From NCBI GenBank assembly GCA_009919445.1, contig RGBY01000024.1, positions 1-17,010 on the forward strand: a stretch of 17,010 nt of DNA, written 5' to 3'. This DNA is from Planctomycetia bacterium. Lineage in GTDB: Bacteria > Planctomycetota > Planctomycetia > Pirellulales > UBA1268. Within the stretch, counting starts at the first letter, position 1. Each line of letters starts with the position of its first letter. Positions 6,814 through 14,405 of the stretch are shown here, in pieces. The notes below the pieces were generated by a model, which had not been told where the DNA came from, did no database searches, and saw only the letters and a program-made list of their open reading frames with translations. The position numbers and the translations under genes were made by a program.

Positions 6814-6983
6814 CTGCTGGTGCCAGTTACGCTGCTGGTACCGCAAGCCTGGCTGGCACCACCAAAACACCCTGCCTGAGCCATTCGGCCTCTGGTAGGG
6901 GCACCTGTCTGCCGAAGATTCGTCTCGAGCAAGTCGATTCTGACACTGGATTCGCAACTGGGTTCGTAAATGGGCTCGCGTTC

Positions 6984-7012
6984 TTGACTGGCCTCCCACT
7001 GCATCTTAAACG
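6984..7012 (+). promoter_or_regulatory. Possible typA promoter
   Basis: TTGACT (6984 to 6989), a 17-base spacer and TAAACG (7007 to 7012). The -35 box is good and the -10 box poor. A stem-loop (7012 to 7031) sits at the expected transcription start and would be at the 5' end of a roughly 145-nt leader. Confidence 0.35.
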
Positions 7013-7163
7013 AGGCCGCTACCGTGGCCTCTAGGCAGTCAGGCAACCGTGACCCAATAATGCTCTCCCCATTTCAGGCTGCCGCACCCGCGTCGGCCTC
7101 CCACCTCTCCGGGCCGGCCGGGCGAACTGATTTCCCGCGTCGTTCCTCACACCGGAATATTTC

Positions 7164-8309
7164 ATGGCTTCTGCTGCCCAGTCCTCTGCCACCAGTTCCA
7201 CCATTCGCCGCAACGACATCCGCAACGTCGCCATCATCGCCCACGTCGACCATGGCAAGACGACTCTGGTCGACTGCCTGCTCAGACAAAGCGGTCAGTT
7301 TCGTACCAGCCAGCTTGAACGCGAAAGGATTCTCGACTCTGGCGACCTTGAACGAGAGCGGGGCATCACCATCCTGGCCAAGAACATTGCCCTGGAGTGG
7401 CAAGGGGTAAAAATCAATCTGATCGACACTCCCGGACATGCCGACTTCGGTGGCGAAGTTGAGCGGGTGTTGCGAATGGCCGACGGCGCCCTCGTGCTAG
7501 TCGATGCTGCCGAGGGCCCCATGCCACAGACCAGGTTTGTCCTTGGCAAGGCACTTGAGGCCCGGCTCCGACCGGTGGTGATTGTCAACAAGATCGACCG
7601 TCCCGATGCCCGGCCCGCCGAGGTCCTCGACGAGATTCTTGAACTGTTCCTTGAACTCGGTGCTGACGACGATCTGGCTGACTTCCCATTCCTGTACGCC
7701 TCCAGCCGCGATGGCTTCGCCTCTGACGACCCGACCGTACGCAGCGGCACGATGCAACCGCTGCTCGATCTCATTCTCGAAAAGATTCCGGGACCAGAGG
7801 TTGCGCCTGAGGCCCCACTCCGCATGCTGGTGACCACACTCGACTGGTCCGACTACGTGGGCCGCATCGCCGTTGGCCGCATTGAGTCGGGCAAGCTGAC
7901 GAAGGGCTGTGGCATCCTGCGATCAACTGCCTCGGGTGAACTGGTGTCAGCCAAAGCCAGTGGCCTGCAGGTTTTCGACAAACTCGGCCGCGTCGATGCC
8001 GATGAGGCAACCGCTGGTGACATCGCCGCCGTCAGCGGGATCGAGCCAATTGAAATTGGTGACACCCTCTGCAGCCCCGACGACCCGCAGCCGCTGCCCC
8101 GGCTGGCAGTCGACGAGCCCACCCTGAGCATGGTGTTTGGCATCAACACCTCACCTCTGGCCGGACGCTCCGGCACCTTCTTGACCACGCGACACCTGCG
8201 CGACCGGCTGCTGAAAGAGCTTGAGCGAAACGTCGCCCTGCGGGTGGAACCGATTGGGTCATTCTGCGAAAAGAGGAGGGGCAGACCCTCGAGCCGTTTG
8301 AGTCGCTAG
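7164..8309 (+). CDS. typA: Translational GTPase TypA/BipA, N-terminal part (frameshifted gene)
   Basis: The GTPase and middle domains of TypA/BipA, a ribosome-binding translation factor related to EF-G that is needed for ribosome assembly and growth under stress. Visible motifs are NVAIIAHVDHGKTT (residues 21 to 34, P loop), RERGITI (switch I), DTPGHADFGGEVER (88 to 101, G3) and NKID (142 to 145, G4). The beta-barrel domain II follows, then the start of domain III with HLRDRLLKELERNVALRVEP. After Pro363 the frame drifts into unrelated residues and stops at 8309. The normal continuation, a segment of about 36 residues with SGRGELH, is missing. The conserved sequence resumes in another frame at 8258 (next entry). 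The start ATG has only a weak CCGGA before it, but the N-terminus length fits the family. Confidence 0.9.
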   Translation: MASAAQSSATSSTIRRNDIRNVAIIAHVDHGKTTLVDCLLRQSGQFRTSQLERERILDSGDLERERGITILAKNIALEWQGVKINLIDTPGHADFGGEVERVLRMADGALVLVDAAEGPMPQTRFVLGKALEARLRPVVIVNKIDRPDARPAEVLDEILELFLELGADDDLADFPFLYASSRDGFASDDPTVRSGTMQPLLDLILEKIPGPEVAPEAPLRMLVTTLDWSDYVGRIAVGRIESGKLTKGCGILRSTASGELVSAKASGLQVFDKLGRVDADEATAGDIAAVSGIEPIEIGDTLCSPDDPQPLPRLAVDEPTLSMVFGINTSPLAGRSGTFLTTRHLRDRLLKELERNVALRVEPIGSFCEKRRGRPSSRLSR

Positions 8310-8917
8310 TGGTCGAGGTCCCTCAGGACAAACTCGGGCCGGTCATGGAGCTGGTGGGCAGTCGCCGCGGCCAACTTGGTCACATGGGGACGCGTGGTGA
8401 ATTTGCCCACGCCGTCTTCTCAATTCCTGCCCGGGGCCTCATCGGCCTGCGGACGCGGGTGCTCAATGCCACCCAAGGCACAGCAATCATGCACCACCGC
8501 TTCGAATCCTGGCAGCCGCTCGAGGGTGATTTAACGGGCCGGGCCAACGGCGTGCTGGTATCGATGGTAGCCGGCAAGGCCGTTGGCTTTAGCCTCGACA
8601 GCCTTCAGCAGCGTTCGGAGTTGTTCATCAGCCCGGGTGACGATGTTTATGAGGGCATGATTGTTGGCGAGAACGCCCGTTCAGACGACATGACGGTGAA
8701 CCCCACCAAAGAAAAGAAACTGACAAACATTCGCGCCGCCGGCAGTGACCGAAATATCCTGCTGAAGCCACCCCGACGCATGTCACTGGAAGAGGCGCTT
8801 GAGTACATCGAAGAAGATGAACTCGTCGAGGTAACGCCGGCTGTCATCCGGCTGCGAAAGGTCCTGCTCACAGAAAATGAGCGAAAAAAACAGGCCCGCA
8901 AACAGGCCGCAGGCTAA
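8309..8917 (+). CDS. typA: Translational GTPase TypA/BipA, C-terminal part (frameshifted gene)
   Basis: The domain V and C-terminal part of TypA/BipA. The family match begins before this GTG, at about 8258, with VILRKEEGQTLEPFESLVVEVP. It continues through the family motifs PARGLIGLRTRVLNAT, GRANGVLVSMVAGKAVGFSL, VYEGMIVGENARSDDMTVNP and KKLTNIRAAGSD. It ends in the canonical ALEYIEEDELVEVTPAVIRLRK with a basic tail. Relative to full-length TypA only about 105 nt are absent at the joint, and that number is not a multiple of three. The two halves were therefore one gene of about 610 codons, and the downstream start is unlikely to be used. The stop codon TAA (8915 to 8917) overlaps the stop of the convergent gene. 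Confidence 0.88.
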   Translation: MVEVPQDKLGPVMELVGSRRGQLGHMGTRGEFAHAVFSIPARGLIGLRTRVLNATQGTAIMHHRFESWQPLEGDLTGRANGVLVSMVAGKAVGFSLDSLQQRSELFISPGDDVYEGMIVGENARSDDMTVNPTKEKKLTNIRAAGSDRNILLKPPRRMSLEEALEYIEEDELVEVTPAVIRLRKVLLTENERKKQARKQAAG

Positions 8918-9705
8918 GCGGGCGGGCTGTCACCACCGCTGGAATCGAACGAGTAGCCATACCCCGGCTTCACCAGTTCGACGTTGGGCAGGTTGAGCGC
9001 GGCAAGTTCTGCCGCAATCTGGTCGGCATACCGTGGCTTCCGATGCACCACAATCCAGCGAACGTCCCGATCAAGCTTCTCCAGTTCAGCAGCAAAACTG
9101 GTGGTGCAGTGATGGCCTGACACCTCAGCCAGCCCAGCCAGACTGTCGGGAAAGCTCACCTCCAGAAAAACCGCTCGCAGTCGGTCGACACCTGCCAGAT
9201 ACTCCCAGAACTGCGTTGTCGGTCCTGTGTCCGACGGAAAGGCCACAACCGACTCGCCATCATCGACCACTAGCCCCAGTGTCGGCACAGCATGGCTGAC
9301 TGGAAGCGGCGTAACGGTCAGACCGGCCCGCTGGATGGATTGCTCCGCGGCAAGTGGCGTCGTGATCAGGAACGGATCATCCGGAGTAGAGAGGGCCAGA
9401 AAGTCTGGCCAGATCCGGCCATTGAACAGATCGTCGTGCAAGAGTTCGAGTACCTTCGGGTCGGCAAGCACCTCGATACTCTTGGGCCCGGGCTCGTAGA
9501 CATTCTCCAGCAGAATCGGCAGGGTTGCGATGTGGTCAATATGCTGATGCGTGATGAAGACGTGCTCGACTTGGTTTTGCCGGTCGAGGTCCGCCAGCAG
9601 CCCAATTGATCCGGCATCGATCGCAACGCGATCATTAACCAGGTACGAAACCAGAAACTGTCGATCAGAAACCGGCTGACTGGAGGGCAGAAGTTCGACC
9701 CGCAT
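8914..9705 (-). CDS. Metallo-beta-lactamase-fold hydrolase resembling class II cyclic-nucleotide phosphodiesterases
   Basis: A 263-residue cytoplasmic protein with no signal peptide. It has the metal-binding THQHIDH (His53, His55, Asp57, His58), LPVSH (His138), PSDTGP (Asp159) and a late VVHRKPRY (His221). The layout, and especially the final HxKP-like motif, fit the class II cAMP/cGMP phosphodiesterases (PdeA/CpdP type), which hydrolyse 3',5'-cyclic nucleotides. Other MBL-fold hydrolases such as RNase Z relatives are the alternative. AGAGG lies seven bases before the ATG. The gene starts 66 bp after the stop codon of a channel gene that carries a cyclic-nucleotide-binding domain on the same strand. 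That makes a nucleotide-removing role plausible. Family membership is seen; substrate is inferred. Confidence 0.8.
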   Translation of the reverse strand: MRVELLPSSQPVSDRQFLVSYLVNDRVAIDAGSIGLLADLDRQNQVEHVFITHQHIDHIATLPILLENVYEPGPKSIEVLADPKVLELLHDDLFNGRIWPDFLALSTPDDPFLITTPLAAEQSIQRAGLTVTPLPVSHAVPTLGLVVDDGESVVAFPSDTGPTTQFWEYLAGVDRLRAVFLEVSFPDSLAGLAEVSGHHCTTSFAAELEKLDRDVRWIVVHRKPRYADQIAAELAALNLPNVELVKPGYGYSFDSSGGDSPPA

Positions 9706-9771
9706 GGCTATGCCTCTTTTGATCGCGTGGAGAACCCACGCCCGTGCAATCCCAAAGGAAAAGAAAAAATA

Positions 9772-11256
9772 TCAAAGTCCAAAAAATTCCCGCATAGACG
9801 ACAGCAGATCGGCGGGGTTCTGGTCTTGCCGACTCTTTTCCGCCCCCTCGACTGCCTCCTCCCGCTCGATCAGACGGCGTTGCAGGTCCTCACCCAATCT
9901 TTCGACCAAATCTGGCTGCTCCTCCAGAATGGCCCGAAAGGCCGGCCGGCTTACCTCTAAAACACGGGTTTCTGCCTCGGCTGTCACCGTGGCTGACCGC
10001 GGCTCGCCGGTCATCAGTGACATCTCACCGAAATAGTCGCCCATGGTGAGGTCGCGGATATGGACCGGTTTGCTGCCGGCAGCCTGCACCGTTACCTTCA
10101 CCCGTCCTTCCGTGATGATGAACATGCTCTCACCCGGTTCGCCCTGTCTGATAATCGGCTCATGGGCGGCGTAGGTTCGCTCCTCATTGTCGCTTGCCAG
10201 TTTCCGCAACTGCTCCGCTGAGAGCACGCCAAGCACGCCAGCGGCTTCCAGCCGCGCCGCTCGTTCCGCAACCACGGTCTCCCGAGGCATTTCAACCTGT
10301 GGAGGCAACTGGGTAAGCCGCACCTGATGGGTTGCCACTGGCAGGCGAATGCCGTTTCGCGCCAACGCATAAAAGATGCGATCCCGCGCCATCCCATCAA
10401 CCAGGTCCCGTTTCCCGAACTCTGTCGTGAACAGCCGCACCCAGTATTCGATACCACGCTCGTTGTAGTTGTTGGTGACCACAGACGGCGCCGGGTGCTC
10501 AAGCACACCAAAACTTCCTCGAATCGCCTGCAGCATAATTGCCTGAACACGTTGCGGCGGCACTTCGTAGGGAGCCGTAACAAACAGGCTGCGTCGTGAC
10601 CATGGATCAGGCTTGGTAAAGTTCCGAATCGATGCCTGGGCCAACTGCCCGTTGGGAATAATGACGTAGGCAAGGTCAAGCGTGATCACTTTTGTTGCCC
10701 GCCAGTTGATCTCAACTACCTTGCCGATGTGAGCCTGATTGTCGTCGTACTGAATCCAATCATCGACCTCGAAGGGATGCTCCGCGTGGATAGCAAGTCC
10801 GGCAAAGACATTGCCGAGCGTATCCCGCAGGGCAAACCCCAAGACGGCAGTGAGGACGGCTGACCCGGCAAAGAGATCACCTGCAGCGGCTCCTGCCTCC
10901 CAAAGGCTGGCAATCAGCGCGACGCCGACCAGGCTAATCCGCAAAACATCAAGAAAGATCTGGGGCATGGGCCGCCCGATCCGCTCCCATACCGCCACCA
11001 CCAACAGCAGCAACAACGACTGCAACAGCGAGGCCAGGGCCAAAAATCGCACAGCCTGATGGGCAAAGCCTGCCGCATCGGTGGCCGCCGGAAAAAGCGG
11101 TGCCAAGAGCAATGGCAGCGGACTGAGCAGCAGCAACAGCAGCGACCCCCGCGCCAGCCACCGTCGGCCACGCGGGGCGGTCACCACAAAAAGCACCAGC
11201 GTCACCACTGCCGCAATCAGCTGCCGTGAGGCCTCAACATCATTCCAGTAAAACAT
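9772..11256 (-). CDS. MscS-type channel with C-terminal cyclic-nucleotide-binding domain (bCNG-like)
   Basis: A 494-residue membrane protein. Four hydrophobic segments lie at about 11 to 26, 38 to 56, 70 to 90 and 104 to 122. An MscS-type pore helix and beta domain (about 126 to 310) follow, with GFALRDTLGNVFAGLAI and the conserved PNGQLAQASIRNFT. Residues about 341 to 455 are a CRP/CNBD fold with EPIIRQGEPGESMFIITEGRVKV and a phosphate-binding cassette FGEMSLMTGEPRSATV. Its Arg420 is the residue that contacts the cyclic phosphate in ligand-binding members. Such bCNG channels are MscS relatives in which the ligand domain, rather than tension, controls opening. The gene lies just upstream of a phosphodiesterase-like gene, probably in one transcript. 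No nucleotide cyclase is in the window. The start ATG has only a weak GGGGCC before it. Confidence 0.9.
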   Translation of the reverse strand: MFYWNDVEASRQLIAAVVTLVLFVVTAPRGRRWLARGSLLLLLLSPLPLLLAPLFPAATDAAGFAHQAVRFLALASLLQSLLLLLVVAVWERIGRPMPQIFLDVLRISLVGVALIASLWEAGAAAGDLFAGSAVLTAVLGFALRDTLGNVFAGLAIHAEHPFEVDDWIQYDDNQAHIGKVVEINWRATKVITLDLAYVIIPNGQLAQASIRNFTKPDPWSRRSLFVTAPYEVPPQRVQAIMLQAIRGSFGVLEHPAPSVVTNNYNERGIEYWVRLFTTEFGKRDLVDGMARDRIFYALARNGIRLPVATHQVRLTQLPPQVEMPRETVVAERAARLEAAGVLGVLSAEQLRKLASDNEERTYAAHEPIIRQGEPGESMFIITEGRVKVTVQAAGSKPVHIRDLTMGDYFGEMSLMTGEPRSATVTAEAETRVLEVSRPAFRAILEEQPDLVERLGEDLQRRLIEREEAVEGAEKSRQDQNPADLLSSMREFFGL

Positions 11257-11560
11257 TGCCTAGGCCCCGCCAAGGACGTCCAACCATGCAGAAAAAGCCT
11301 GTTTTCCAGTTTCCCTGCCCGGCAACCGGCTCTGCTGCCAGTCGGCTAAGCCCAGGGGTCGATGAGTCTAAAACCCAACCCCGCTCCCGACCAGCACCCC
11401 CTGGCATGGACGAACCAGGGGGGAATGCGGTAGACTCCGGGGCTCCCGCCGAGGAGATGTCGCTGGCTGGCCGGCGGCCTGAGTGTCCGTGAGACTGCGG
11501 TCGCTCCGACAGAACAAACGCTCCCAATTTCACCCACTTGTTTCAGTTCAGAAGGAATCC
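11257..11560. other. Divergent intergenic region between the channel gene and rpsU
   Basis: Just over 300 bp separating the minus-strand channel gene from plus-strand rpsU. It must hold both promoters. A candidate for rpsU is listed separately. I see no promoter I would trust for the channel gene and no extra coding region. Confidence 0.45.
11407..11436 (+). promoter_or_regulatory. Possible rpsU promoter
   Basis: TGGACG (11407 to 11412), an 18-base spacer and TAGACT (11431 to 11436) upstream of rpsU. Box quality is moderate and the leader would be about 118 nt. Confidence 0.3.
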
Positions 11561-11755
11561 ATGGTCAAGCTGACGGTTCGCGATCGCGAGAGCATTCAGG
11601 AAGCAGTTCGACGCTTCCGCAAACTGGTTGAACGGAGTGGCATCAAGAAAGAGATGCGACGCCGAGAGTTTTTTGAGAAGCCAAGCGAAACGAAGCGTCG
11701 GGCCCGCCTTCGAGCAGAGCGTCGGATGAAACGCAATCGGCTGATGGGCGTCTGA
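11561..11755 (+). CDS. rpsU: Small ribosomal subunit protein bS21
   Basis: A 64-residue, very basic protein with the bS21 pattern: VRDRESIQEAVRRFRKLVERSGIKKEMRRREFFEKPSETKRR, then a C-terminal Arg/Lys-rich helix. bS21 sits near the anti-Shine-Dalgarno region of 16S rRNA and helps initiation. The frame is open further upstream, to 11483, but the ATG at 11561 gives the usual length and has GAAGGA five bases before it. It is a single gene facing nadC, with no clear terminator between their ends. Confidence 0.95.
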   Translation: MVKLTVRDRESIQEAVRRFRKLVERSGIKKEMRRREFFEKPSETKRRARLRAERRMKRNRLMGV

Positions 11756-11795
11756 GCCTGCGGCAGATCGAGCGGCCAGTGGGCGAGCCAGGCTG

Positions 11796-12740
11796 CTACT
11801 CCCAGTCGAGTCCTAGGTCGAGCCAGGCCGAGGCATGAGTCGGCATTCCCGTGCTGATACGATCAACACCTGTCTCCGCAACCCGACGGACGCTCGTGAG
11901 GTTGATCCCACCCGATGCTTCGAGCACGACCTGCTTTGCCATTTGATCTCTCAGGCTGACACACGCACGTAGTTCTTCAGTCGACATGTTGTCGAGCAGC
12001 ACGATATCCGGGTGTGCTGCCAGCACCGCCTGAGCCTGAGCCGGCGTATCGACCTCAATCTCGACCACCATGGCTGCTGCTCGTGCCGGTGGGAAGGTCT
12101 GCTCAATAAACTGACGTGCCCGCAGAACCGCCGCAACCGGATCCATTCCCGTCTTCGCAACAGCGGCTAGGTGATTGTCCTTGATAAGGATGGCATCAAA
12201 GAGCCCGAGCCGGTGATTCCAGCCACCACCACAACGAACCGCATACTTGTCGAGCAGCCGCCAACCCGGCACGGTCTTTCGTGTGTCGTAGATTCGGCAA
12301 CCGGTTCCCGCGACAGCATCAACTAGTTGCTGGGTCGCGGTTGCCACCCCAGAAAGTCGACCGAGAAGGTTTAGCAGCACCCGCTCCACCTGCAGAATCG
12401 ACCGAGTAGGCCCGGCCAGCCGGGCAACTACGGTTCCGGCCACCAGGGCATCGCCGTCTGCGACCAGCGGCTCCCAGATAAGCCGCTCACCAGCCGCGCC
12501 GATCACGCCCGCGGCCGCCTGCAGACCGGCAACGACCCCAGGACAGCGGGCCACCACTGCCAATTTCGCCATAGCCTCTGGCGGCACGAGTGCCACGCTC
12601 GTCCAATCGGCTTCAAAGCCAAGATCTTCAACAAACCAGTCTGGTACTGCCCGCCGAACAGCGGCCTCCAACTGATCATTCCAGTCAAGCTGGGGATGGT
12701 CGCGAACGGGGCTGGTGACCGGCACATCAGGTTGAGACAT
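11796..12740 (-). CDS. nadC: Nicotinate-nucleotide pyrophosphorylase (carboxylating)
   Basis: Quinolinate phosphoribosyltransferase, which makes nicotinate mononucleotide from quinolinate and PRPP in de novo NAD synthesis. The 314 residues include RVLLNLLGRLSGVAT, the substrate-binding DTRKTVPGWR (from residue 152), KYAVRCGGGWNHR with His176 and Arg177, and IKDNHL with Lys187. Further on are VEIEVDTPAQA, VLLDNMS and LEASGGINL, then GVDRISTG near the end, all family landmarks. The frame can be read from a TTG at 12767. The ATG at 12740 is preferred because GGAG lies ten bases upstream and the extra residues match nothing. No nadA or nadB is nearby. The 3' end faces rpsU across 40 bp. Confidence 0.95.
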   Translation of the reverse strand: MSQPDVPVTSPVRDHPQLDWNDQLEAAVRRAVPDWFVEDLGFEADWTSVALVPPEAMAKLAVVARCPGVVAGLQAAAGVIGAAGERLIWEPLVADGDALVAGTVVARLAGPTRSILQVERVLLNLLGRLSGVATATQQLVDAVAGTGCRIYDTRKTVPGWRLLDKYAVRCGGGWNHRLGLFDAILIKDNHLAAVAKTGMDPVAAVLRARQFIEQTFPPARAAAMVVEIEVDTPAQAQAVLAAHPDIVLLDNMSTEELRACVSLRDQMAKQVVLEASGGINLTSVRRVAETGVDRISTGMPTHASAWLDLGLDWE

Positions 12741-12962
12741 CGACGAACTTCTCCGCAACAAAAACAACGAGACCTATGATAGCGGGCCTCGGGGAGTTCG
12801 GTCAGAGTCCCTCGCGGGCAGCAACAGACAGCCGGGAAACGCCCCACTGGTTCGTTTCATTCATCGTGAAATGAGTTTGGCAGCCTTCTCGTGCAACACG
12901 AACCGACCCGTTGGCCGAGGAACTTCCAACATACGACCAACAGCCCTCGGGGCCCCAACGGA

Positions 12963-13916
12963 CTATCGAGGGGCTTTCTGGGACAGCGCGGGCCGACACA
13001 ACTCCAGCATTGCATGCCCCATGGCCTCACCAATCAGATAGTAGGTCTCGGCATTGCTGTTCCAGTGATAGCCTTGCTTTGATGGCGAGTCTTGGGCGTC
13101 ACGCCAAAAGGCCTGCGTCGGCACAAAGGCAACAGTGCTCCGGAACTCCGGCCTTTCCGCCACCGCCTTTTGAGCTGCCATGAGAGACACCGCCCGTGGG
13201 TGCTTCTCGTTGAGCCCACTCATCCCCGTCTCGGCAATGACAAAGGGCAGATCAGGAGCCTCAAGCTCCGCTCGCAGGTCGCGAATGAGGTTCGTAAGAT
13301 TCACCTCATACTCATTGTTGAATGCCTGATTGACACGGTCATTCCAGCCCTGATGCCAGCCGATCCCCTTGAGTTGAAAATCCTTCCCTGCCAAGTCGGG
13401 AAAAACCTTGTCGAGACTGGCGATCGTCTGCTTCGAAAGATCGACCAGCTGGCAGTACTCCGCACCGACTTCGCCACCACTGCTGGGCGGCCGAAATTCC
13501 TTCCCGATCGCCTTGCCACCCCAGGCAATCTTTACCAGAACAACCGGCTCGTCATAAGCATCACCAACGACCGTGCCGAAGCCAAGTTCTGGACCAATCT
13601 GCTTCTCGTTACCACCAAAGCCAGGGCGTAGGCCGCCGGTGCGTCCCAAGAACCAAACCCTGACATCGGCCCGCTCAGTCCAGCGACCGCCTTCATCTTG
13701 TAGGTGACGATACTTCGCCCGGTTTGCTGATTCCTGCACCAGCCACTCAAGTGAGCCCCGCCCATCATTGCGATTACGATTTGCCTCGACCTGTCCGGCG
13801 CCGACCATGTTCGACTGCCCGGCAAGGATGAACACTGAAACAGGGTCCGCTGCGATTGCAGAAGAGGCCAACAACACCACCGCCAAAAATGCGGTACGAA
13901 CAGACATTGCCACCAT
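12963..13916 (-). CDS. Secreted SGNH-type esterase (sialate O-acetylesterase/CE6-like)
   Basis: A 317-residue exported hydrolase. Residues 1 to 23 form a signal peptide. GQSNMVG (residues 33 to 39) carries the nucleophile Ser35. A second conserved block WHQGWND (187 to 193) and a C-terminal GYHWNSNAETYYLIGEAMG with the likely catalytic His284 follow. This is the pattern of the sialate O-acetylesterase/carbohydrate esterase family 6 fold, which removes acetyl groups from sugars. The true substrate is open, with acetylated xylan, chitin-derived or other environmental glycans all possible. The first ATG (13916) is chosen over one three codons on, because GGGAG lies about nine bases upstream. It lies 129 bp downstream of the chitinase gene on the same strand. 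Confidence 0.85.
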   Translation of the reverse strand: MVAMSVRTAFLAVVLLASSAIAADPVSVFILAGQSNMVGAGQVEANRNRNDGRGSLEWLVQESANRAKYRHLQDEGGRWTERADVRVWFLGRTGGLRPGFGGNEKQIGPELGFGTVVGDAYDEPVVLVKIAWGGKAIGKEFRPPSSGGEVGAEYCQLVDLSKQTIASLDKVFPDLAGKDFQLKGIGWHQGWNDRVNQAFNNEYEVNLTNLIRDLRAELEAPDLPFVIAETGMSGLNEKHPRAVSLMAAQKAVAERPEFRSTVAFVPTQAFWRDAQDSPSKQGYHWNSNAETYYLIGEAMGHAMLELCRPALSQKAPR

Positions 13917-14025
13917 GGATTCGCTCTCCCAAGCAGGTTCCCCATAAACGGCAAGACATAAAACGCAAGACGCCCCAGGGGACTCGCCACAGTCTACCCG
14001 GAGAGAGTAACCAGTCGGAAAACTG

Positions 14026-14055
14026 CCGTGCTAGCCATCACCGTGCTAGCCATCA
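14026..14055 (-). repeat. 15-bp tandem duplication spanning the chitinase stop codon
   Basis: CCGTGCTAGCCATCA occurs twice back to back (14026 to 14040 and 14041 to 14055). The upstream copy contains the last codons and the TAG stop of the chitinase. The second copy lies after the stop and repeats a TAG in the same frame. Confidence 0.85.
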
Positions 14056-14405
14056 CCGATCAAGCCATCTCCGTTCAGGTCGAGCTGAAAGAGTGACTCT
14101 TTCGCAGTCACCGTGGTGTCAGCCGGGCCTTCCTCCCCAACGTAGCGACCACTTTCATCCAGAATCCAGGCATACCAGTCGGTGCCATTCCCATCGAGCA
14201 CCCGCAACCGTCCAAGATGATCTCGGGCGGCGGCGACCATTGTCGCGTCATCACGCCGAAGCGGCACGTTTCCTTGCCAGTAGGCATCCGACCGAGTAAC
14301 GGCGATCGGATCACGACCAGATTCACTGACGTAAGCCCGCCCAAGATAATTCGATAGCAGGGCAACTCCAGCCACGCTGGAAACTTCTTCATAGAGAAAG
14401 ACTGT
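14046..14405 (-). repeat. Trp-rich domain repeat, C-terminal copy
   Basis: The C-terminal partner of the unit at 15393 to 15743. It ends the protein with LDLNGDGLIGDG, an Asp/Asn/Gly loop of calcium-binding type, with no further sequence after it. It may serve as an attachment, folding or secretion element. Confidence 0.85.

Larger units (their letters stand above)
6777..7163. other. Intergenic region between tRNA-Ala and typA
   Basis: About 390 bp without a supported gene. It holds the hairpin after tRNA-Ala, a candidate typA promoter (6984 to 7012) and a GAGGCCGC/GTGGCCTC hairpin at 7012 to 7031 in the putative typA leader. Between 6814 and 6983 I see nothing specific. Confidence 0.5.

Noticed and set aside
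11756..11795. AGCCTG/CAGGCT pairing between rpsU and nadC as a shared terminator
   Set aside because: Only six pairs with a long loop and no T tract on either strand.
12900..12985. Imperfect hairpin AGCCCTCG/CGAGGGGCT near the end of the esterase gene
   Set aside because: It overlaps the stop codon, has a long loop and a bulge, and no T run on either strand, so it is not called a terminator.
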